Source of the DNA: Blastococcus sp. CT_GayMR16
GTDB taxonomy: Bacteria; Actinomycetota; Actinomycetes; Mycobacteriales; Geodermatophilaceae
Direction of reading: 5' to 3'
Length of the DNA: 48,560 nt
Assembly: GCF_004570875.1 (NCBI RefSeq)
Contig: NZ_SPQK01000026.1
Span: 1 to 48,560, forward strand
The position numbers were made by a program, and so were the translations under genes. The notes beneath the pieces are model-generated. The model searched no databases. It had not been told where the DNA came from and was given only the letters and a program-made list of their open reading frames with translations. Positions 43,115 to 48,560 of this stretch are shown in pieces. Every line of letters starts with the position of its first letter. Positions within the stretch are counted from its first letter, which is position 1.

Positions 43115-44200
43115 ATGACGATGGCAAGCATGGAGCAGCTCGTCGGGATCGGCGGGGCAGCGTCCAACCTGCCCGCCGTCGCGGCGCCTCCCGCGCGCGC
43201 CGAGCTCCCCGGCCTGCGCAAGGCCGCCGTCTTCCTCGCCCAGATGAGCAAGGAGGAGGCCGGCGTCCTGCTGTCCAAGCTCCGGCCGCGCGAGGTCGAG
43301 TCGCTCACCCGCGAGCTGATGCGCCTGGGCTCGGTCGAGTCCGAGGACGTCGACGGCGTCATGAACGAGTTCCACGGCCTGATGACCGCACAGCACTTCA
43401 TCGGCCGCGGTGGCGTGGACTTCGCCCGCGAGATCCTGGCCGCGGGCCTGGGCGAGGACAAGGCCGAGGGCATCCTGTCGCGGCTCAACGTCGTCTACAC
43501 CGAGGTCCCGTTCGCCTCGCTGCGCAATGCCGACACCCGCCAGCTCGTGACGTTCCTCAAGGACGAGCACGCGCAGATCATCGCCCTGGTGCTCGCGCAC
43601 CTCACCGCAGGGCAGTCGGCCGAGGTGCTCTCCGGTTTCGCGCCGGAGCAGCAGGCCGAGGTCGCCCACCGCATCGCCACCATGGACCGCACCTCCCCGG
43701 AGATGGTCCGGCTGGTCGAGGAGGAGCTGGGCCGCCGGATGGGCTCGCTGCTCGCGCACCAGGACATGACCACGGTGGGTGGCGTCGAGACCCTCGTCGA
43801 GATCATCAACCGCTCGCCGCGGCCCACGGAGCGCTCCATCCTCGAGTGGCTGGACAACACCGACCCCGAGCTCGCCGAGCAGGTCCGGTCGCAGATGTTC
43901 GTCTTCGAGGACATCGTCACGATCGACGACCGGTCCCTGCAGCAGGTGCTGCGCGAGGTCGAGGCCAACGACCTGGCCACGGCGCTCAAGGGTGTCCGGC
44001 CCGACGTCCGCGACAAGGTCGTCCGGAACCTCTCCGAGCGCGCCTCCGAGAACCTCAACGAGGAGATCGAGCTGCTCGGCCCGGTGCGCACCCGCACCGT
44101 CGAGGAGGCCCAGGCGAAGGTCGTCACGGTCATCCGGACGCTCGAGGAGCAGGGCGTGCTCACGCTGACCCGCGGTCAGGACGATGAGTTCGTTGCGTGA
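43115..44200 (+). CDS. fliG: Flagellar motor switch protein FliG
   Basis: A 361-residue FliG with an N-terminal extension of about 30 residues. The N domain is KAAVFLAQMSKEEAGVLLSKLRPREVESLTRELMRLG. The middle domain has LKDEHAQIIALVLAHLTAGQSAEVL. The C domain is MFVFEDIVTIDDRSLQQVLREVEANDLATALKGVRPDVRDKVVRNLSERASENLNEEIELLGPVRTRTVEEAQ, with the charged torque helix. The middle-domain EHPQR-type motif is EHAQI here. The C-terminus overlaps fliH by 17 nt. Confidence 0.95.
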   Translation: MTMASMEQLVGIGGAASNLPAVAAPPARAELPGLRKAAVFLAQMSKEEAGVLLSKLRPREVESLTRELMRLGSVESEDVDGVMNEFHGLMTAQHFIGRGGVDFAREILAAGLGEDKAEGILSRLNVVYTEVPFASLRNADTRQLVTFLKDEHAQIIALVLAHLTAGQSAEVLSGFAPEQQAEVAHRIATMDRTSPEMVRLVEEELGRRMGSLLAHQDMTTVGGVETLVEIINRSPRPTERSILEWLDNTDPELAEQVRSQMFVFEDIVTIDDRSLQQVLREVEANDLATALKGVRPDVRDKVVRNLSERASENLNEEIELLGPVRTRTVEEAQAKVVTVIRTLEEQGVLTLTRGQDDEFVA

Positions 44201-44960
44201 GGGAGTGCTGCTGCGCGGCAGCGGAGCAGAGCGGGCCACGCCGTATCGCGAGCAGGGTCCGGTCCAGCACCACATTCCCCAGCAGCAGACGCAGCCCCGC
44301 GAGGAGCACCTCCAGGTCGAGGAACGGCGGTCGACCATCCGCCGGGCCGCCGATCTGCCGGTCGTGGGCGGCGGCGCCTCCTTCCGGCTCGGCGACGTGT
44401 ACGCCGAGGAGCTGGAGCGGCTGCGCCAGCACGCCCACGCTGAGGGCTTCGCCGCCGGCCACGCCGAGGGCATGGGTGCGGCCGCCGCGGTCGTCGCCGA
44501 GGCGGAGCGGGCGGCCGCCGAGAGGCTGGCCGACGTCCAGGCGCGGTGGGAGCGGCGGGTCGCCTCGGCGACGGCCGCGCTCGGCGCTGCGGTGACCCGG
44601 CTCGACGAGGCCGTCGTCCCCGTCGCCGACGAGGTGCGCGAGACGATCATCGGGATGGTCCTGACGCTGGTCGAGGACATCCTCGGCCGGGAGCTCGCCC
44701 TGGCCGAGTCCCCCGTGCTCGACGCCGTCCGCCGTGCGCTGGCCCTGTGCCCGTCCGACTCGCCGACCGTCGTCCGCGTCCACCCCGACGACCTCGCCGA
44801 GATCCCGGCCGAGGCGCTCGCCGAGCTGCCGGACTCCGTCCGGGTGCTCGGCGACCCGGCCGTCGAGCGGGCCGGCGCGGTGGCCGAGACCGGTCCTCGC
44901 CGCATCGACGCCCAGCTGATGTCGGCTCTCGAGCGGGTCCAGGCGGTCCTGACCTCATGA
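44184..44960 (+). CDS. fliH: Flagellar assembly protein FliH
   Basis: A 258-residue regulator of the FliI ATPase. A variable Gln-rich N-terminus precedes a long helix with GxxxG-like Ala/Gly repeats (HAEGFAAGHAEGMGAAAAVVAEAERAAAERLADVQARWERRVASA). The FliH/SctL C-terminal domain follows (VPVADEVRETIIGMVLTLVEDILGRELA...VRVHPDDLAEI). It starts within the fliG end and overlaps the fliI ATG by 4 nt. Confidence 0.92.
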   Translation: MSSLREGVLLRGSGAERATPYREQGPVQHHIPQQQTQPREEHLQVEERRSTIRRAADLPVVGGGASFRLGDVYAEELERLRQHAHAEGFAAGHAEGMGAAAAVVAEAERAAAERLADVQARWERRVASATAALGAAVTRLDEAVVPVADEVRETIIGMVLTLVEDILGRELALAESPVLDAVRRALALCPSDSPTVVRVHPDDLAEIPAEALAELPDSVRVLGDPAVERAGAVAETGPRRIDAQLMSALERVQAVLTS

Positions 44961-46267
44961 GTCTCCCCAGCGCCCTGATCACGCGGGCCCGCGCCGCGGC
45001 CCGGCCGCAGGTGACCGGTTCGGTCAGCGGGGCCATGGGCCTGACGATGACCGTCGACGGCCTGTCCGCCGCGGTCGGCGACCTCGTGGAGGTCAACCCG
45101 GGCGAGCGGGGGCTGCTGGCCGAGGTGGTCGCGGTCGGCCGCGACCGGCTGACCTGCATGCCGCTCGGCACGCTCTCCGGCGTGCACGCCGGCGCCCCCG
45201 TCCGCGCGACCGGCATGCCGCTGCAGGTGCCGGTCGGCGAGGCACTGCTCGGCCGGGTGCTCGACGGGCTCGGCCGGCCGGTCGACGGCGGTCCGCCGCT
45301 GGGCTCCCGCGTCTCCTACGTCGACCTGGCCAGCGAGACCCCGCACGTGCTGTCGCGCAGCCGGGTCGACGAGCCACTGACCTTCGGCGTGCGCGCCCTC
45401 GACACCCTGGTCCCCTGCGGCAAGGGACAGCGACTCGGCATCTTCGCCGGTTCGGGCGTCGGCAAGTCCAGCCTGCTGGCCCAGATCACCCGCGGCACCG
45501 ACGCCGACGTCCGCGTCATCGGCCTGATCGGCGAGCGTGGTCGTGAGGTCCGCGAGTTCATCGAGGAGAACCTCGGGCCCGAGGGCATGGCGCGCACCGT
45601 CGTCGTCGTCGCCACCTCCGACGAGCCGCCGCTGGTGCGGCTGAAGGCCGCATTCGTCGCCACCCGTATCGCCGAGGCGTTCCGTGACCAGGGCCGCGAC
45701 GTGCTGCTGCTCATGGACTCGATCACCCGCACCGCGATGGCCCAGCGCGAGGTCGGCCTGTCGGCGGGCGAGCCCCCGGCGACCCGCGGCTACCCGCCGA
45801 GCGTGTTCGCGATGATGCCGCAGCTGCTGGAGAAGGCCGGTACGGGAGTCACCGGGTCCATCACCGGGCTGTACACCGTCCTGGTCGAGGGCGACGACCA
45901 CAACGAGCCGATCGCCGACACCGCCCGCTCGATCCTGGACGGGCACATCGTGCTCACCCGCAAGCTGGCCACCGTCGGCCACTTCCCGTCCATCGACGTC
46001 CTCGAGTCGATCTCCCGGGTGGCAAGTGCCGTCGTCCCGCCGGAGCAGATGGCCGACGCCCGCGAGGTCCGCCGGCTCATGGGCGCGCTTCGCGACGTCA
46101 AGGAGCTCATCGAGATCGGCGCGTACCAGACCGGCACCGACCCCCTCGTCGACCGCGCCCGCCAGCTCGCGCCGTCGATCGAGTCGTTCCTGCAGCAGCC
46201 CATGGGCGAGTCGACGCCGCCGGAGGAGTCCTGGTCGTGGTTGCAGCGGATCGTGAGGGGCGCATGA
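44957..46267 (+). CDS. fliI: Flagellum-specific ATPase FliI
   Basis: A 436-residue ATPase of the flagellar type III export apparatus. Walker A FAGSGVGKSSL is at about residue 165, GLIGERGREVREFIEE follows, Walker B is in DVLLLMDSITRTAMAQREV, and the later segment is GEPPATRGYPPSVFAMMPQLLEKAG. The C-terminal helix EIGAYQTGTDPLVDRA is also typical. It is coupled to fliH by an ATGA overlap. Confidence 0.96.
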   Translation: MSLPSALITRARAAARPQVTGSVSGAMGLTMTVDGLSAAVGDLVEVNPGERGLLAEVVAVGRDRLTCMPLGTLSGVHAGAPVRATGMPLQVPVGEALLGRVLDGLGRPVDGGPPLGSRVSYVDLASETPHVLSRSRVDEPLTFGVRALDTLVPCGKGQRLGIFAGSGVGKSSLLAQITRGTDADVRVIGLIGERGREVREFIEENLGPEGMARTVVVVATSDEPPLVRLKAAFVATRIAEAFRDQGRDVLLLMDSITRTAMAQREVGLSAGEPPATRGYPPSVFAMMPQLLEKAGTGVTGSITGLYTVLVEGDDHNEPIADTARSILDGHIVLTRKLATVGHFPSIDVLESISRVASAVVPPEQMADAREVRRLMGALRDVKELIEIGAYQTGTDPLVDRARQLAPSIESFLQQPMGESTPPEESWSWLQRIVRGA

Positions 46268-46310
46268 CAGCCCGATCGACGTGGCCGCCCGAGTTGCGCG
46301 GGGGTATGGC

Positions 46311-46778
46311 GTGAAGCGCGCCGTCTTCCGGCTGCAGCCGGTCCTGGAGCTGCGCCGCACCGAGGAGCGCGCCGCCGCGGCCGCCGCAGCGCAGGCCGCG
46401 AACACCGCTGCCGACGCCGACCGCCGGGCCACCGACTACGAGACGGCGCTGGCCGGCGCCTCCCTTCCGCGCATGCTGCCCGCCCGCGACTTCGTCCTCG
46501 CGATGACGCTGCTGCGCACCGCCGCGACCGACGCCTCCGACGCCCGCTCCCTGGCCACCGCGCAGGCGGAACAGGCCGAGCTCGTCCGTGCCCAGTGGAC
46601 GGCGGCCGCCCAGCGCACCAAGGGCATGGAGAAGCTGCGCGAGCGACACCAGGTCGCCCTCCAGCACGCGGAGGACGCCGCCGAGGAGCGGGCGGTCGAC
46701 GACCTCGTCACCGGCCGCGCCGGCCGGGCGAAGACCACCGGAACCGACGTCGCCGAGGGGGTCTCGTGGACGGAGTGA
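46311..46778 (+). CDS. fliJ: Flagellar export protein FliJ
   Basis: A 155-residue coiled-coil protein, preceded by a G-rich ribosome binding site, GTG start at 46311. The N-terminus FRLQPVLELRRTEERAAAAAAAQAANTAAD is typical of FliJ. The rest is an Ala-rich antiparallel coiled coil (AERAQAEL-like heptads). FliJ stimulates FliI and escorts chaperones. It overlaps the hydrolase gene by 13 nt. Confidence 0.88.
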   Translation: MKRAVFRLQPVLELRRTEERAAAAAAAQAANTAADADRRATDYETALAGASLPRMLPARDFVLAMTLLRTAATDASDARSLATAQAEQAELVRAQWTAAAQRTKGMEKLRERHQVALQHAEDAAEERAVDDLVTGRAGRAKTTGTDVAEGVSWTE

Positions 46779-47713
46779 CTCAGGTCCAGACCCGGATCAG
46801 CGAGATCCAGTCGCGCTTCCTCTACGCACCGAAGTCGACGGGCTCCGGCGACTGGGCGAGCGCGGCCGCGGCCGCCGGCCTCAACTCCACTGGCGCGACC
46901 TCGGCCGGGAGTTCGACTGCGTCGGCCTCGGAGAGCGCAGTCGTCGCCGAGGCGCAGAAGTACATCGGGGTGCCCTACCTCTGGGGTGGCACCGACCCGT
47001 CGAAGGGCCTGGACTGCTCCGGCTTCACGCAGCAGGTGTTCGAGAACCTGGGCATCGACCTGCCGCGGACTTCCTCCCAGCAGGCGACCGCCGGTCGTCC
47101 GGTCGCGTCGGTCGCCGACGCCCGCCCGGGCGACCTGGTGTTCTTCGACTACTCGTCGGATCGGCCGGGCATCGATCACGTCGGCATCTACCTCGGGGAC
47201 GGCAAGATGATGGACTCGCCGAAGCCCGGGGACACCGTGGGTGTCCGCAACGTCGGCACACCCACCCTCATCCGCCGCGTGCTTCCCGAACCGACGCTGT
47301 CGGCCGCTTCGTCGAGCGGTGGCGCGGCGCTGGCCGGCGTGCCCTATGCCGACCTCTTCAGCCGGGCGGCCAGCCGGTACGGGGTGGACGCCTCACTGCT
47401 CGCGGCGGTCGCGTCGCAGGAGTCGAGCTTCAATGCCTCGGCGGTCTCCCCGGCCGGCGCCCAGGGGCTCATGCAGTTCATGCCCGCCACGGCCAAGGGG
47501 CTCGGCGTCAACGCCCTCGACCCGAACTCGGCCATCGACGGCGCGGCCCGGTACCTCAGCCAGCTCACCAAGCAGTTCGGTTCCACCGACCTGGCGCTGG
47601 CGGCCTACAACGCCGGCCCCGGCACGGTGAGCCGCTACGGCGGGATCCCGCCCTACCCCGAGACCCAGAACTACGTCCGAAGCGTGATGAGCAAGGCGGA
47701 GGCCTACCGATGA
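46766..47713 (+). CDS. NlpC/P60 plus lytic transglycosylase (SLT) protein, probable flagellar peptidoglycan hydrolase
   Basis: A 315-residue two-domain hydrolase. The NlpC/P60 domain (about 55-165) has AQKYIGVPYLWGGTDPSKGLDCSGFTQQVF and DHVGIYLGDGKMMDSP, with catalytic Cys and His. The SLT domain (about 195-310) has RYGVDASLLAAVASQESSFNASAVSPAGAQGLMQFMPATAKGLGV and LALAAYNAGPGTVSRYGG, with the catalytic Glu in SQESSF. No signal peptide is visible, so export through the flagellar apparatus, as for FlgJ, is plausible. The start is GTG at 46766 with GAGGGGG; GTG at 46775 is the alternative. Its TGA opens a tandem junction repeat. Confidence 0.88.
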   Translation: MDGVTQVQTRISEIQSRFLYAPKSTGSGDWASAAAAAGLNSTGATSAGSSTASASESAVVAEAQKYIGVPYLWGGTDPSKGLDCSGFTQQVFENLGIDLPRTSSQQATAGRPVASVADARPGDLVFFDYSSDRPGIDHVGIYLGDGKMMDSPKPGDTVGVRNVGTPTLIRRVLPEPTLSAASSSGGAALAGVPYADLFSRAASRYGVDASLLAAVASQESSFNASAVSPAGAQGLMQFMPATAKGLGVNALDPNSAIDGAARYLSQLTKQFGSTDLALAAYNAGPGTVSRYGGIPPYPETQNYVRSVMSKAEAYR

Positions 47714-47787
47714 ACGAGCTCGCGAGTCCATCCAGGAACGCAGCACCGTTCGGTCACGAGGCCGACGAGCGACAGCGAGGAGGACCC
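47711..47787 (+). repeat. 77-nt gene-junction repeat, first of a tandem pair
   Basis: It starts with the hydrolase stop in TGAACGAGCTCGCGAG and ends in CGACGAGCGACAGCGAGGAG plus ACCC-type spacer before a GTG at 47788. It matches the flgN/flgK and fliF/fliG junctions. Confidence 0.85.
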
Positions 47788-47788
47788 G

Positions 47789-47864
47789 TGACCGAGCTCG
47801 CGAGGGAACACAGGGACAGAGCACCGGTGGTCGCGACAGCGACGAGCCCCGGCGAGGAGACATC
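47789..47864 (+). repeat. 76-nt gene-junction repeat, second of a tandem pair
   Basis: It starts TGACCGAGCTCGCGAG and ends with GGCGAGGAGACATC before the fliK GTG at 47865. It is more diverged in the 3' block (CGACGAGCCCCGGCGAGGAG). Confidence 0.85.
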
Positions 47865-48560
47865 GTGACCGCTCCCGTGATCCCGTCCGCGCCAGGGGCT
47901 CGGACGACGTCCGCGAGCGGTGCTGCATCTCGCAGCAGCACCGGACCCTCGCCCTTCGCCTCGATGCTGGACGACGCGCTGTCCGCCGACCGGCCCGCGG
48001 GCCGCGGTCCGGCTGACCGGGGCGTGGAGCGGCGCACCTCCTCGGACGAGCGGGACGCCCGCGCGGCGGACCGCGCTGCCGACACGGCCGACCGCGCCGC
48101 CGACCGGGTGGCCGACAGGGCCGACCGCGCCGTCGACCGGGCCGCTCACCGGGCGGAGCGCGCAGCTGCGCACGCCGCCTCCCGTGCGGGCCGGGCCGGC
48201 GACCGGCCGTCCGGGACGTCCGACGTTCCCGAGGGCGACGGTCCCGTCGGCGACGCGAAGACCGTGGTCGCCCCCGAGACCCCCGTGTCAGCAGCGCCCG
48301 AGGCGAGCACGGAGCCGGTCCCCTCCGGACTGCCGGCCGCCGTATGGGCGCTGTTGATGGGTGGCCCTGCCGTGGTCCCGGTGCAGACCGAGGTTGCGCC
48401 GGGGACGACCGACGCGACCACAGCGGTCGCACCGGTCGCTGCGGTGGCTGCCGCCTCGGCCGATCCGACGGACCTGCCTGCCGGCCCGCCCGTCGTGCCG
48501 GCCGGAGCCGCTGCCGCGGAGACCGTCGCCGTGCCGGCCGCCGGGCCCGCCGCACCGCCC
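47865..48560 (+). CDS. fliK: Flagellar hook-length control protein FliK, N-terminal part (3' truncated by window edge)
   Basis: An open frame of 232 codons without a stop to the window end, starting at GTG with GGCGAGGAG upstream. The opening (TAPVIPSAPGARTTSASGAASRSSTGPSPFASMLDDALSADR) resembles FliK N-termini. A charged ADRAADTADRAADRVADRADRA-like repeat follows, then Pro/Ala/Thr-rich sequence. The conserved FliK C-terminal domain lies outside the window. The assignment rests on position after fliJ and the hydrolase, size, composition and the N-terminal FASMLDDAL stretch. Confidence 0.7.
   Translation, partial: MTAPVIPSAPGARTTSASGAASRSSTGPSPFASMLDDALSADRPAGRGPADRGVERRTSSDERDARAADRAADTADRAADRVADRADRAVDRAAHRAERAAAHAASRAGRAGDRPSGTSDVPEGDGPVGDAKTVVAPETPVSAAPEASTEPVPSGLPAAVWALLMGGPAVVPVQTEVAPGTTDATTAVAPVAAVAAASADPTDLPAGPPVVPAGAAAAETVAVPAAGPAAPP

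Noticed and set aside
46264-46314. 16-codon frame starting in the fliI stop and ending in the fliJ start
   Set aside because: It is too short and without a conserved signal; the overlaps are easily by chance, although it could couple translation.
42977-46432. 1151-codon open frame on the minus strand across fliG-fliJ
   Set aside because: It lies antisense to well-identified flagellar genes and is an effect of very high third-position GC. The translation is Arg/Gly/Asp/His-rich without domains.
47710-47868. 52-residue frame MNELASPSRNAAPFGHEADE... before fliK
   Set aside because: It is built entirely from two tandem junction repeats, and the same DNA occurs noncoding between flgN/flgK and fliF/fliG.

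Overview
The window is very GC-rich, uses many GTG starts (and probably a few TTG), and is densely packed with genes. It looks like the chromosome of a motile actinobacterium. The order fumC, small membrane-protein genes, DUF1707 gene, glpX, DUF4245 gene, xseB/xseA, low-complexity protein, ispH resembles the Mycobacterium tuberculosis Rv1098c-Rv1111c neighbourhood. A full flagellar locus excludes Mycobacterium. A member of Geodermatophilaceae (Blastococcus, Geodermatophilus, Modestobacter) is my inference, not a demonstrated assignment.

Layout. (1) 1-2.6 kb: DNA repair and recombination (end of an AlkA-type glycosylase, an O6-alkylguanine alkyltransferase, a VOC protein, rmuC). (2) 2.6-13.8 kb: housekeeping genes (a glycosyltransferase, ispH, an Ala/Asp-rich protein, xseA-xseB, glpX, fumC) mixed with small envelope proteins, including two neighbouring paralogues that share a C-terminal cysteine motif. 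(3) 13.9-21.6 kb: a glycan island between fumC and gltA. It holds an FAD enzyme, an acyltransferase-like protein, two paralogous methyltransferases, an FdtA-type ketoisomerase, a sugar aminotransferase and a large glycosyltransferase. It looks able to make and attach a methylated 3-amino-3,6-dideoxyhexose. (4) 21.7-29.3 kb: citrate synthase, a VanY-type carboxypeptidase carrying a degenerate NlpC/P60 domain, two unknown genes, a secreted beta-propeller, and a solitary AbiEi/DUF559 nuclease-like gene. Hairpins in mirror-image order flank the nuclease-like gene. (5) 29.4-48.6 kb: the flagellar locus. A leftward block carries flgN-flgK-flgL-fliW-csrA, an unknown gene and a divergent sigma-like protein. 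A rightward block carries fliA, flagellin, fliD, fliS, a fliT-position gene, flgB, flgC, fliE-fliJ, a cell-wall hydrolase and the start of fliK.

How the parts fit. FliA probably reads promoters of the form CTCAAG-N15-GCCGNNNN, seen upstream of fliA itself and of flagellin, with a related one facing the flgN operon. FliW and CsrA are co-encoded, and the flagellin leader contains four GGA motifs, which suggests the FliW-CsrA-flagellin feedback known in Bacillus. The nearby glycan island could supply a sugar for the flagellum or for the envelope; the sequence does not decide which.

The most unusual structures are three. First, a 76-77 nt repeat that exactly fills gene junctions (flgN/flgK, fliF/fliG, and twice in tandem before fliK): it begins with the TGA stop and ends with the next gene's ribosome binding site. 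Second, the mirror-image hairpin flanks of the DUF559 gene, with a 19-bp hairpin core lying just past the stop codons of both outer neighbours. Third, a second, divergent sigma-like protein in the flagellar block. No rRNA, tRNA or CRISPR array was seen.
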